From: Haloterrigena salina JCM 13891
GTDB taxonomy: Archaea; Halobacteriota; Halobacteria; Halobacteriales; Natrialbaceae
Length of the DNA: 41,522 nucleotides
Reading direction: 5' to 3'
Assembly (NCBI RefSeq): GCF_000337495.1
Contig: NZ_AOIS01000063.1
Span: 146,236-187,757 of the forward strand
Both the position numbers and the translations under genes were made by a program. Below, one piece after another: positions 8,216-16,954 of this stretch. The notes below the pieces were generated by a model. The model saw nothing but the letters and a program-made list of their open reading frames with translations, searched no databases and was not told the DNA's origin. The first letter of the stretch is position 1. Each line of letters starts with the position of its first letter.

Positions 8216-9474
8216 CAGTACCCCTCCAGCAGGTCGGACGGGGTAACGACGTCGACGTCGGCGGCATCGACGTGTGCGAGCAGGTCCGCGAACGCCGACT
8301 CCGAGATCCCGTCGTCACCGATGTGTTCGAAGTGCAGGACCGCCAACTGGCCGTATTCGGCCGCGTAGTCGACGTAGTCCCGCGTCGTCTGGCCGGCGGT
8401 TCCCGAGAAGAACCCGACGTCGTGGGAGTCCGTCAGCGGGAGCCCGTTCGGGGCGCTGCCGAACCGGAACGCCGTCTCGTGGTGCTCCCGGACGAGGTCG
8501 AGCGTCTCCGATCCGAGGATGTTCCGCGGCGTCATGAAGTGTCTCGCGCCGTCCTCGAAGCCACGGCTCTCGAGGAAGCGCTTCGTCCGCTGAATGCGTT
8601 CCGCCTGCTGCTCGCGGGGGAACTCGTGGAGGAACCGCGCGCCGGTCCGGGGGCGTGCGATGGCCTCCCAGCCGGCGTTGCCCAGCGTCTCGAGCTGCCC
8701 CATCGAGAGGCGACCGGACTCACCGAGGGCCTCCGGGATGACGGCCTCGACGCCCGCGAACTCGAACGCGTCCAGGTACTTGAGCGCGCGTTTGTAGTGA
8801 TCCTCGAGTGTGGCGTCGAACAGGAGCATCACTGCGCCGCGGTCGGGGCGGTCGACCGTTCGGAGGTCGTCGATCCGACAGTCGATCGGGCCGGTCTGGT
8901 CGCCTCGGCGGCGGGCGGTCAGTCGGATCTCGCGGACGTCGCTCAGGTCCGGCGTTCCGTCGACGCCAATCGTCCCGAAGTCGACGCGCACCCAGCGATC
9001 GGTCGGGCCGGTCAGCGTCCGGTGCATCCGCACGGCGCTGCGCGCGTCGGGCGCGTACAGCTCGAGCGTCAGTCGCAACTGGTCGCGCTCCGAGAAGGAG
9101 ACCGCCAGCGAGAGGTTCCGGTCACGGAGGTCCAGTCCGTCGGCGACGGACCGATAGATCGACGCGGCCTCGGTGCCCTCGTCGGCCGTTAGCCGCGCCG
9201 ACTGCGAGTCCGCGTAGGGGTCGTCCGCGGTGGCTTCGAGGTCGCCGGCGTCGATCATTGCCGACCAGTCGTCGAGGGCTTCGAAGTCGTCGATCGATTC
9301 ACCTGGCAGGTCGAGTCCGTCGGTCTCGGCGCCGCCACCGTTTTCCTCCTGTTCCTGTGACGGCGTCGACTCGTCATCGTCGTCGCCGCGCAGGCTCGAG
9401 AGACAGCCGGCGAGCCCGATCGCTCCGGCGGTGCCGATCGTCGTCACGAACGTTCGTCGGTTCCGGTGGGTCAT
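8215..9474 (-). CDS. Tat lipoprotein with degenerate NodB-type polysaccharide deacetylase domain
   Basis: The 419-residue protein begins with RR at 6-7, a short hydrophobic core and lipobox LAGC with C24 as lipid-modified residue. An acidic linker leads to a beta-rich domain at about 60-205, then a NodB-like C-terminal domain. It is clearly paralogous to the protein at 13565-14902, sharing the DDLRT..P..G join and domain order. The catalytic residues are damaged: the usual DDG reads DAT (D220 kept, metal ligand replaced by A221), and the HSxxH metal motif reads ARFLH (only H283 kept). It is therefore probably not a metal-dependent deacetylase, and may bind glycan or modulate its paralogue. 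The pairing with a GT2 gene suggests a role in polymer export or tailoring. Confidence 0.82.
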   Translation of the reverse strand: MTHRNRRTFVTTIGTAGAIGLAGCLSSLRGDDDDESTPSQEQEENGGGAETDGLDLPGESIDDFEALDDWSAMIDAGDLEATADDPYADSQSARLTADEGTEAASIYRSVADGLDLRDRNLSLAVSFSERDQLRLTLELYAPDARSAVRMHRTLTGPTDRWVRVDFGTIGVDGTPDLSDVREIRLTARRRGDQTGPIDCRIDDLRTVDRPDRGAVMLLFDATLEDHYKRALKYLDAFEFAGVEAVIPEALGESGRLSMGQLETLGNAGWEAIARPRTGARFLHEFPREQQAERIQRTKRFLESRGFEDGARHFMTPRNILGSETLDLVREHHETAFRFGSAPNGLPLTDSHDVGFFSGTAGQTTRDYVDYAAEYGQLAVLHFEHIGDDGISESAFADLLAHVDAADVDVVTPSDLLEGY

Positions 9475-9669
9475 TGGCTGCGGCGACGAACCGTTCTACC
9501 TTTCTTATACAGCTATTAGCCCACGAGCGACGTCAGATCAGGGGTCGCGACCGGAGCCGCGCTCCGCGTCGGTCGCAGCCGGCAATCGATTCGAGTCGAT
9601 CCCTCGCGGCGTCGTCCCCGGCGTTTAGCGACGCGATAATAATGGCTCGACCGTTCGGAGGTGGGAAAA
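9475..9669. promoter_or_regulatory. Divergent promoter region
   Basis: On the minus strand TATAA (9505-9509) lies about 33 bp before the lipoprotein start, which suggests a very short leader. On the plus strand GATAATAA near 9635-9642 serves the GT2 gene at 9670. That gene also has a strong Shine-Dalgarno-like GGAGGTG at 9657-9663, six bases before its ATG. Confidence 0.5.
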
Positions 9670-10668
9670 ATGCCACGAGTCAGCGTCGTGATCCCGACCT
9701 ACGACAGAGCCGAGACGCTTCCGCGCGCGATCGATAGTGCGCTCGCGCAGACGATCGACGACCTCGAGGTGGTCGTCGTCGACGACGGTTCGACCGATGA
9801 GACGCCGTCCGTGCTCGCCGACTACGACGATCCCCGGGTCCGTCCCGTCGTCCACGCAACCAACCAGGGGGCCAACGTGGCCCGGAACACCGGCATCGAG
9901 CACGCCCGCGGCGAGTACGTGGCCTTCCTCGACTCCGACGACGAGTGGCGCCCCGAGAAACTCGAGCGCCAGCTCGCCGCCCTCGAGGGGCGATCCGAGG
10001 AGTGGGTCGGCGTCTACTGCGACTCGACCTACGAACTGTCGGGGGCGAACGACCGCCTCCGCGGAGTCGCCGCGTCCGCGCTCGCGCGGTCGGACGACGA
10101 ACCCGTCCGGGAGGGTGGCGAGGAACTGATCGGGCCGATCCTGTCCGACGAGGTGCAGCCGGACGCCGGCTCGACCCTACTCGTCCGGACCGACGTGGTC
10201 CGCGAGATCGGCGGTTTCGACGAGGAACTCGACCGGTTCCAGGACCCCGAATTCTGCCTGCGAGTGCTCAAGGCTGGCAAGCTCGCGTACGTCGACGAAC
10301 CACTGGTCGTCCGCGAGGAGACGGGCCAGCCGCCGGCGGCCGTCATCCGAACGGCCAGCGAGCAGTACCTTTCGATCTACGAGGACGAAGTCGAACGGTT
10401 CGAAGCCGAGGGGTACGAGATCCGCGCCGCCCACCGGCTCGTCATCGCGAAGGCCTACCTCTCCGAGGGGCGTCTCCTCCGCGGGCTGTGGTACCTGCGC
10501 GGCGCCGCCGCGTCCGCTCGGCAGTACCCCGGCCTCTGCTGGGCCGCCGGGAGCGGTGTCCGACGGCGTCCGCTCCCGATCGTCGCAACGGTCGCGCTCG
10601 TCTTCGGCGTCCTCGCCGTGACGGCACTCGAGCGGACTGCGATCGTCCGTCGCGTACTGACCGAATAG
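9670..10668 (+). CDS. GT2 family glycosyltransferase
   Basis: The 332-residue enzyme has a textbook GT2 GT-A domain: RVSVVIPTYDRA at the N-terminus, VVVDDGSTDETP for nucleotide binding, NQGANVARNTGI, and FLDSDDEW carrying the DxD-type metal site. The C-terminal part has one hydrophobic helix at about 300-320, so it is likely attached to the inner face of the membrane. The in-frame GTG at 9661 is rejected as start because it lies inside the Shine-Dalgarno-like GGAGGTG, which is correctly spaced for the ATG at 9670. The gene is divergent from the lipoprotein/GT2 pair and followed by the ATP-grasp gene on the same strand. The transferred sugar cannot be predicted. Confidence 0.92.
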   Translation: MPRVSVVIPTYDRAETLPRAIDSALAQTIDDLEVVVVDDGSTDETPSVLADYDDPRVRPVVHATNQGANVARNTGIEHARGEYVAFLDSDDEWRPEKLERQLAALEGRSEEWVGVYCDSTYELSGANDRLRGVAASALARSDDEPVREGGEELIGPILSDEVQPDAGSTLLVRTDVVREIGGFDEELDRFQDPEFCLRVLKAGKLAYVDEPLVVREETGQPPAAVIRTASEQYLSIYEDEVERFEAEGYEIRAAHRLVIAKAYLSEGRLLRGLWYLRGAAASARQYPGLCWAAGSGVRRRPLPIVATVALVFGVLAVTALERTAIVRRVLTE

Positions 10669-10804
10669 CCGTCACCGTATCTCCGCTTCTCAAGCGGCGA
10701 GCCCGCCCGATTTGCACGATTTCTGTTGGTCATATCGTCCGCGCTCTGACTGCAACTGTCTTGGTAGTTCGATAACTAACAGGATCCGCGTGGCAGGCTC
10801 ATTC

Positions 10805-11971
10805 GTGAACGTCAGAACGCTCTACCACACGGCCAGGGCGGTGCAGGGACTCGTCGGGTCCGAGTACGAGTCGGACGTCTCGCGACCGCTTCGCCGACGC
10901 CTCTGGCTCTGGCGGCGCGGCTTCCTGAGCAGATCCGACGCGGTCTACGACCTCGACTCGGAGAACTACCGCGACTACGTGAGCGACTACGAGCGGTTCG
11001 TGGGCACGAAACAGATCAACGGAACGTGGTCGGTGGCCCTCTCGAACAAGCTCCTCTTTCACCGGTTCATGCAGTCGTTCGACGCCGAGCAGATGACCGT
11101 CTACGGGCTGCTCCGCGACGGGACCTACCACCCCGTCGACGGCCGACGCGGCCGCGAGATGGCCGACGGGGGGCCGACGGTCCCGGAGCCGATCGGCATC
11201 GGTGGACCGGCGTCCGAGCCGGCCCGGTCGTCGCCGCGGACGGAGACGAGAAACGCCGCCCAGCGAGTCGTCGATCGACTCGAGGTCGAGGGGCGGCTGG
11301 TCCTCAAGTGGGTCCACGGCGGCGGCGGAAACAACGTTATGCTGTGTTCGCGCGCCGACGATGGCTACCGGGTCGACGGCGACCACTACGCCGAGGCGGA
11401 GTTCCGATCGCTGGTCGCCGACCTCGAGGACTACCTCGTCTGCGAGTTCGTCGACCAAGGAACGTTCCCGGCCGCGCTGTACCCGGCGACGCCGAACACG
11501 ATCCGGCTGATCACGATGTACGACGACGTCCTCGACGAACCGTTCATCGCCGCGGCGATCCAGCGGATCGGCACGACGGACTCCGTGCCGCTGGACAACT
11601 TCACGCAGGGCGGCCTCTCCGCGTCGATCGACCGCAGGACGGGCGAACTCGGCCCGGGCGCGCAACCCCCCGACAGCGACGGCGACGGCGACGGTGTCGA
11701 GTGGCACTCGGAGCACCCGGATACCGGAATGGCAATCGAGGGGAAACAGATCCCCGGCTGGCAGCGGATTCGATCGCGGGTCCTCGAGATGGCCGACGCG
11801 TGCTCGTACCTCCCGTACGTCGGCTGGGACGTTATCGTAACCGACGACGACGGCGGCTTCACCGTCATCGAAGCCAACAGCTATCCCGGCCTCAAATCCA
11901 TTCAGGTCCACGGACCCTTGCTGACTGACGACCGCATCCGGCGGTTCTACGAGCAACACGGTGTTCGGTAA
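10805..11971 (+). CDS. Sugar-transfer-associated ATP-grasp enzyme
   Basis: The 388-residue protein matches the ATP-grasp type found in polysaccharide loci (ATPgrasp_ST family). An N-terminal helical part (1-95) contains NKLLFHRFM. The ATP-binding lysine is K168 in LVLKWVHGGGGNNV, with a glycine loop at 172-175. CEFVDQG, NTIRLITM and the metal-binding IEANSYPG near the C-terminus complete the active site. ATP-grasp enzymes form an acyl-phosphate and join it to an amine or thiol, so this one may attach an amino acid or similar group to a sugar acid (inference). The GTG at 10805 is chosen because the conserved part begins right after it and the AT-rich GATAACTAA (about 10770-10778) sits about 30 bp before. 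A TTG/GTG start further upstream would add a Cys-rich, unlikely segment. Confidence 0.82.
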   Translation: MNVRTLYHTARAVQGLVGSEYESDVSRPLRRRLWLWRRGFLSRSDAVYDLDSENYRDYVSDYERFVGTKQINGTWSVALSNKLLFHRFMQSFDAEQMTVYGLLRDGTYHPVDGRRGREMADGGPTVPEPIGIGGPASEPARSSPRTETRNAAQRVVDRLEVEGRLVLKWVHGGGGNNVMLCSRADDGYRVDGDHYAEAEFRSLVADLEDYLVCEFVDQGTFPAALYPATPNTIRLITMYDDVLDEPFIAAAIQRIGTTDSVPLDNFTQGGLSASIDRRTGELGPGAQPPDSDGDGDGVEWHSEHPDTGMAIEGKQIPGWQRIRSRVLEMADACSYLPYVGWDVIVTDDDGGFTVIEANSYPGLKSIQVHGPLLTDDRIRRFYEQHGVR

Positions 11972-12121
11972 CGGCGTCGAACGGGGCGCAACTACCTCGG
12001 GTCTTCCGGATGGATTCGCTCTCTACAACCGTTTCATGACGGTTTCGAAAGAAGAAAAAGAATATCTGCTGACGTTATTCTCGCGATAGTAAACACATCC
12101 TATTCCGAATCGGGCGGTGGA

Positions 12122-13465
12122 ATGCAGCGGAATGCGCTTTCACGACGATCGGTACTGTCGTTCGCGGGCGCCTGCGCGATCGCTGGCGCCGGCGCGACGG
12201 CAGTCGATGGGGCACAGGCAGACGGAACATCACGGGAGTCCTTCACGATTCGCAAGGGAACGGCCGAGGAGACGACGGTCTACGTCACGAGCGCGGACGT
12301 CGACGGCCCAACGGTCGTCGTCATCGGCGGCGTCCACGGCAACGAGGTCGCGGGCTATACGGCGACGGGTTCGATCGCCGACTGGGAGATCGGCGCCGGA
12401 ACCCTCGTTACCATCCCCAAAGCGAACGCGGCCGCGGTCGAGAACGGGACGCGGACCGCCGACGACGGCGTCGACCTCAATCGACAATTCCTGGAGGGGC
12501 GCGAGCCGGAGACCGACCTCGCCAGGGCGCTCTGGAGTGTTGTCGTCGAGTACGATCCGGACGTTGTGATCGACCTCCACGAGTCGACGGGCATCTACGC
12601 AAACGATCCCGTCGACGGCGTCGGGCAGGCGATCTTCCACTCCGACGGCGAAGCCGCTGCGGCCGCGGCCGATGCGGCCGAGTACGTCACCCGGAACTAC
12701 ATCGACGACCAGGCGCTCGCGTTTCAGACCGGGCCGTTCTCCAGTCCCGACAATGACCCGAGGGGACTGCTCGTCCACAAGGCCGCTCGCGACCTCGGCG
12801 CCGACGCGTTCCTCGCGGAGACGCTCTCGACCGGCGTCCCCCTCGAGACCCGCGTGCAGTGGCACTCGGCGATCGTCGAGCGGCTCCTGACGGACGATCT
12901 CCGACTCGAGGCAGCCGATGCGAACTCCGGTGCCGACGAGAGCGAGTCGGACGACAGTGCTGACGAGAGCGAGTCGGACGACAGTGCTGACGAGAGCGAG
13001 TCGGACGACAGTGCTGACGAGAGCGAGTCGGACGATGGTGCCGACGAGAGCGAGTCGGGCGACAGTGCTGACGAGAGCGAGTCGGACGATGGTGCCGACG
13101 AGAGCGAGTCGGACGACGGTGCCAACGAGAACGAGACGGACGACAGTGCCGACGAGAACGAGTCCGCCGAAGACGAGACGGCGGCGGACGCGCCCGTCGC
13201 GTCCATTACCGCCTGTCCCCGGAACTTCATCGGGTCGGCGCTCGAGTCCGGGCAGACGGTTCAACTCGACGCGTCGGGATCCGAGGCGCGCGGCGGCGAG
13301 ATCGTCCGTTACGAGTGGGACGTCGGCCAGACGGCGCAGTTCGACAAGACCGGTGAGACGATCACGGTGACGGTCGGTACGAACGTCCGCGACACGATCG
13401 TGTTGCGCGTGACTACCGCTGACGGTGCGACCGACACCGACTCGATCACGCTCTCGACGAACTGA
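12122..13465 (+). CDS. Tat-exported M14-type zinc hydrolase (aspartoacylase/succinylglutamate desuccinylase-like) with acidic repeats and PKD domain
   Basis: The 447-residue protein has a twin-arginine signal (RR at 8-9, Ala/Gly-rich core to about 33). Residues 40-258 are an M14-family domain: H72 and E75 in GGVHGNE and H153 in DLHES are the zinc ligands, DLNR (118-121) binds substrate carboxylate, and E233 in AFLAETLS is the probable catalytic glutamate. Such domains cleave amide bonds, as carboxypeptidases or N-acyl amino acid deacylases do. Residues 270-350 are a nine-unit acidic repeat and residues about 360-447 a PKD domain of the type that binds surfaces or carbohydrate. It is therefore an extracellular amidohydrolase on a long flexible arm. 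Its place between the ATP-grasp, deacetylase and asparagine-synthetase-like genes suggests it removes or trims amide-linked groups on the glycan (inference). Confidence 0.85.
   Translation: MQRNALSRRSVLSFAGACAIAGAGATAVDGAQADGTSRESFTIRKGTAEETTVYVTSADVDGPTVVVIGGVHGNEVAGYTATGSIADWEIGAGTLVTIPKANAAAVENGTRTADDGVDLNRQFLEGREPETDLARALWSVVVEYDPDVVIDLHESTGIYANDPVDGVGQAIFHSDGEAAAAAADAAEYVTRNYIDDQALAFQTGPFSSPDNDPRGLLVHKAARDLGADAFLAETLSTGVPLETRVQWHSAIVERLLTDDLRLEAADANSGADESESDDSADESESDDSADESESDDSADESESDDGADESESGDSADESESDDGADESESDDGANENETDDSADENESAEDETAADAPVASITACPRNFIGSALESGQTVQLDASGSEARGGEIVRYEWDVGQTAQFDKTGETITVTVGTNVRDTIVLRVTTADGATDTDSITLSTN
12929..13171 (+). repeat. Nine tandem 27-bp units inside the M14-PKD gene
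   Basis: Nine in-frame copies of a 27-nt unit encode (S/G)ADESESDD and variants. Units two to four are almost identical at DNA level and the last two diverge (NENET, DENES). Copy number could change by recombination or slippage without a frameshift. The product is a highly acidic, disordered spacer. Confidence 0.93.
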
Positions 13466-13564
13466 TCGGTCCGGAACTCGCGCTACTGCGGGCTTCCTCT
13501 CCGGACGAGGGATGCGATAGAACCGTTCGTTACCGCAAGAATGGAATCAACAGACGACGCGGAC

Positions 13565-14902
13565 TCAGTAGAACTGTTCGGTCCGGTGCTTCCAGAGCTC
13601 GTCGAACGTGATAACCTCGACGTTCGCGTTGTCTATGTGTTCGAGCAGCTCCGCGTAGTTGGATTCGGGCATCGTGTTCTGTTCGGAGAACGCGTGGAAG
13701 TTCAGAATCGTACACTGGCGGTGCTGGGCGGCGCGATTGACGCACTGTTTCGCGATGTCCAGATCGTGGCCGATCGTCCGCGGTAACGCCAGCGGGTCGA
13801 AGCCGTAGACGCTGGTCGTGTTGATGTTACCGGCCTGGTTGAAGCCGCCGCAGTAGTGGTAGTCGGACGCAATCTCGAGGCTCGCCTTATCGTAGCTGTT
13901 GTTCGGGTAGATGATGTAGTCTGCACCCTCGAACCCCTTGTTGATGTACCACTGCTTGTCGTGCTTGAAGCGGTTCCGGATCCGCTCTTCGTCGTCGAGT
14001 TCGTGGAGCGGGCTGTGGGTCCCGTGGACGACGATCTGGTCGCCAGCGTCCTGACGTTCCTTAAGCTCCGCAGCCGTTACGCTGCCACCGTCGCTTCGTT
14101 CGACCCAGCGCGGTACCGGGGCCTGAACGGCCGGGAACCCGTACTCGTCGTGCATCGGCGCGGCCGTCTCGTAATAGTCGCGGGTGCCGTCGTCCCAGGT
14201 CAGCATGACGTACCCCTTTTCGGGCTTGTCGTGGGTCCGCAGGTCGTCGATCCAGACCTCGGCCTGGTCCATGGTGTGCAAAACCTGAATCTCGAGGCGA
14301 TCCAGGGCGTCGAGCGAGGGCTCGTAGTCGCTCTGTGAGAAGACGCCCGGACTCGAGCGGAACCAGGCGACGTCCGGGCTCCGGCAGGTGATCTCCCGCA
14401 GCGAGTACGCTTTCCAGCCGCCGAACTGGTCGACCAGCCGCAGGTTGATCGTGATGCTTTGTGGAGTCGTCGTTCGGATCGCAAACGAGAAGTCCGTATC
14501 GGTGAAGTCCTTGTCCGACACGTCCAGTTGGGCGACGACGTTTTGCTCGCCGTTCGACTCCAGTTTGAAGCTCTGGTCGCCGGTGAAGACGGTTTCCTGG
14601 TCGGCGCTTCCCGACCCACGGGTGACCTCCCACTCGGAGAGGTCGCTGAAGTCGTCGAGCGACTCGCCGGGCTGGCTGTACTTCTCGCGGCTGTTGTACT
14701 CCGTCTCGAGCGACGGAACGCCGTCGGCTAGCGCCGCCGCCTGTCCGGACGATTCGTCGTCCGTCTCTTCTTCCTCCTCCGAGTCGTCGTCCGATCCGCC
14801 GAGGACCGAACTGAGCTGATCGGTACATCCCGCGAGGCCGGCGGCCGCGGCTGCACTCGAGAGGGCGAGAACTCGTCGGCGGGTTGGTCGCTGCTGTGAC
14901 AT
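13565..14902 (-). CDS. Tat lipoprotein polysaccharide deacetylase (NodB domain, metal site intact)
   Basis: The 445-residue protein has RRR at 8-10, lipobox LAGC with lipidated C26, an acidic linker, a beta-sandwich-like domain (about 80-220) and a C-terminal NodB domain. The catalytic set is complete: D237-D238 in TWDDG (base and metal ligand) and H296-S-P-L-H300 matching HSxxH. Family members (carbohydrate esterase family 4) remove N-acetyl groups from amino-sugar polymers, and lipid-anchored ones such as PgaB act during export. It would work outside the cell on N-acetylhexosamine residues, which agrees with the amino-sugar genes further right. It is the active counterpart of the degenerate paralogue at 8215-9474. 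It is convergent with the M14 gene and divergent from the asparagine-synthetase-like gene. Confidence 0.88.
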   Translation of the reverse strand: MSQQRPTRRRVLALSSAAAAAGLAGCTDQLSSVLGGSDDDSEEEEETDDESSGQAAALADGVPSLETEYNSREKYSQPGESLDDFSDLSEWEVTRGSGSADQETVFTGDQSFKLESNGEQNVVAQLDVSDKDFTDTDFSFAIRTTTPQSITINLRLVDQFGGWKAYSLREITCRSPDVAWFRSSPGVFSQSDYEPSLDALDRLEIQVLHTMDQAEVWIDDLRTHDKPEKGYVMLTWDDGTRDYYETAAPMHDEYGFPAVQAPVPRWVERSDGGSVTAAELKERQDAGDQIVVHGTHSPLHELDDEERIRNRFKHDKQWYINKGFEGADYIIYPNNSYDKASLEIASDYHYCGGFNQAGNINTTSVYGFDPLALPRTIGHDLDIAKQCVNRAAQHRQCTILNFHAFSEQNTMPESNYAELLEHIDNANVEVITFDELWKHRTEQFY

Positions 14903-15150
14903 TGTCGACCCGAAGTTACTGACAGTCAGCCCATTATTATGGATCCGATAGGCCGAAATCTCCGGTTGCCTAGATCGCCGCTATACAGACGTTTCAGCCC
15001 TTAACAATGGCATAGTAATTGTCGTCTCGGTAGAAGAGAGGAGAGCCGCGTGCGCGGTCGAGGCGATGTGGACGAGCGAACCGCTGGTCGACCGCCGATC
15101 GGTCGACTCGGCGTCGTCCCCTCGATCGTGGGTCGCGACGGTGGTCTTCG
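14903..15150. promoter_or_regulatory. Divergent intergenic region with TATA candidates
   Basis: The minus-strand ATAATAATGG at 14931-14940 lies about 33 bp before the deacetylase start and is a good TATA box. On the plus strand AT-rich motifs occur near 15001-15020, which would leave a leader of over 100 nt before the ATG at 15151. Confidence 0.4.
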
Positions 15151-16842
15151 ATGAACAGGGAACTCTTCGGCGTATTCGGCGACAGAGAGACGTTCGAGCG
15201 ACACAGAGCGAGCGACGAATTCGATCGGGTACTGACGGGGCCGTTCGTCACCGTCGGCATCAGAGACGACGCGCTCGGCGCGCCCGGTTGGACCGCCAGC
15301 TACGCGGACGGCGACGACCGGTGTGTCGTCTGGGGCGAAGCGTACGTCCCGGGCGACGAGTCAAACGCCGCGCGCTGGCTGCTCGAGCGCTACAAGAACG
15401 TGGGTCGCGATGCCTTGGACTTGCTCAACGGATCGTATCTAGCCCTCGTCGACGCCGACAGGGGCGACACGTTCGTCGCGACGGATCCCGTCCGGTCTCG
15501 CGAGTGCTTCTACACCGACGCGCCGGGAACTCGCGTCTTCGGAACCGACGCCGCCGAAGTCGGGCGCACGGTCCCCGATCCGACGGTTAATCGAGACGGC
15601 GTTCTCGAATTCCTCCACCTCGGCGTGGCCCTCGGCGAGAAGACCGCCGTCTCGGAACTGCGTCGACTGCCCATCGACAGCGTGCTCGAGGCCGACTCGA
15701 TCGAACCTCTCAAGCGGTTCGTCTACCGTTCGGAGTCGTTCGATTACGTCGGCGAGCTCGCCGAGCGCCTCGAGCGGGCGTTCCGGCGGCGTTCGATGCT
15801 ACCCGGAACCAAAGGTCTCCTCCTGTCGGCGGGCTACGACTCGCGGGTCCTTCTCACGGGGATTCCCGAGATCGAGCGGAGTTTCACCGTCGGCGCACCG
15901 GACGCCCGGGAAGTCGAGGTCGCGGGTCAGCTCGCCGACCAGTACGGGGCGACACACACGGCGTTTCCGCCGGACGAACGGTATCTCCGTCCCGACGAAT
16001 CGAAGGTCCGCTACTCGCAGGGAATCAAGGAATCACTGCACATCCACCACGCCGGTTACGCCGACGAGATGGCCGTCGACACGATGTATCACGGACTGCT
16101 CTGTGATACGTTCCTTCGCGGTCACTTCACCGCCGAGAAGACCGTCGACGTCCTCGACAAGCGCATTCCGACCGGTCGACTCGAATCCGATCCCGATCCG
16201 GTCGAGGAACTGCTCGCGACCTTCGGCTACAGCCGAGATGCCAGTCGCGACCTCGCCGAACGAACGTCGTTCGGCGTCGATCCGGAGACGTTCGTCAGGG
16301 ACGCGATCGCCGACGAACTCGACGCACAGGACGCCCGCGCGGACTCCGTCCAGAACGCGCTGACCTGCGTCGGGATTTCGAACCAGCCCTCGATGCCGTT
16401 TCACACGCACTTGGCCGACCAGTTCGTGGCGTCGTTTCCCGCCATCGACCGCGAGCTACTCGACTGGCACCTTCGAGCGCCGCCGGAACACCGCACGACG
16501 GAGACGTTCCTCGAGGCCTGTACGCGGATCGACGACGACATCCTGCGACACAGACCGCCGGACCGGCCACACGACGAAACGATTCTCAACGAGGTCGAAC
16601 GCTTCGTCCGTCGGAAGACGCCGCTTCTCGAGTCGTTCCAGCCGCCGTGGCCCGATCGCCGGACGCTGTTCGATCGTTACGAGTTCGACCAGCGGTACCT
16701 GGACGACCTCGAGCACGTCCACGACCTGCCGGTCAGACACAAGCTGCGGCTCGTCGATCTCCGAACGTGGCTCGAGTGCTGGACCGCGCCGTCCGAGGCG
16801 TCGCTTCCGTGGCTCGCCCCGCCGGAATTCGCGACTGTTTGA
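15151..16842 (+). CDS. Asparagine-synthetase-like protein lacking the glutaminase cysteine
   Basis: The 563-residue protein has the two-domain plan of AsnB. An Ntn-hydrolase-like N-terminal half (1-190) includes LLNGSYLALVD and DPVRSRECFY. A PP-loop ATP-pyrophosphatase half carries LLSAGYDSR at 224-232, a variant of the SGGxDS loop. The protein begins MNR rather than MC, so the cysteine needed to hydrolyse glutamine is absent and this half cannot supply ammonia in the usual way. The family activates carboxylates with ATP and forms amides; asparagine-synthase-like proteins also occur in glycan and natural-product clusters. In this position it may amidate a uronic acid or amino acid on the polymer using a free amine (inference). 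ATG at 15151 gives the first conserved residues (ELFGVFG) at the right distance. Confidence 0.83.
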   Translation: MNRELFGVFGDRETFERHRASDEFDRVLTGPFVTVGIRDDALGAPGWTASYADGDDRCVVWGEAYVPGDESNAARWLLERYKNVGRDALDLLNGSYLALVDADRGDTFVATDPVRSRECFYTDAPGTRVFGTDAAEVGRTVPDPTVNRDGVLEFLHLGVALGEKTAVSELRRLPIDSVLEADSIEPLKRFVYRSESFDYVGELAERLERAFRRRSMLPGTKGLLLSAGYDSRVLLTGIPEIERSFTVGAPDAREVEVAGQLADQYGATHTAFPPDERYLRPDESKVRYSQGIKESLHIHHAGYADEMAVDTMYHGLLCDTFLRGHFTAEKTVDVLDKRIPTGRLESDPDPVEELLATFGYSRDASRDLAERTSFGVDPETFVRDAIADELDAQDARADSVQNALTCVGISNQPSMPFHTHLADQFVASFPAIDRELLDWHLRAPPEHRTTETFLEACTRIDDDILRHRPPDRPHDETILNEVERFVRRKTPLLESFQPPWPDRRTLFDRYEFDQRYLDDLEHVHDLPVRHKLRLVDLRTWLECWTAPSEASLPWLAPPEFATV

Positions 16843-16954
16843 CTGTTGGCACAGATTTCGGCCGCTGGTACCCTCACTTTTAACGACTCGAACAGTCGTT
16901 TCCACTCATTTAGGCCTACGACAAATCGTTTGCCCAGCTCAACCGTAACAATAC

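Noticed and set aside
12230-13264. 344-codon minus-strand frame with repeated LALVGTVVR-like units
   Set aside because: It is the antisense shadow of the M14-PKD gene, and the repeats mirror its 27-bp acidic units. The plus frame has a signal peptide, catalytic motifs and a PKD domain.
8215-14902. Composite transposon suggested by two paralogous lipoproteins
   Set aside because: The paralogues are diverged proteins with no transposase, terminal repeats or target duplications nearby.
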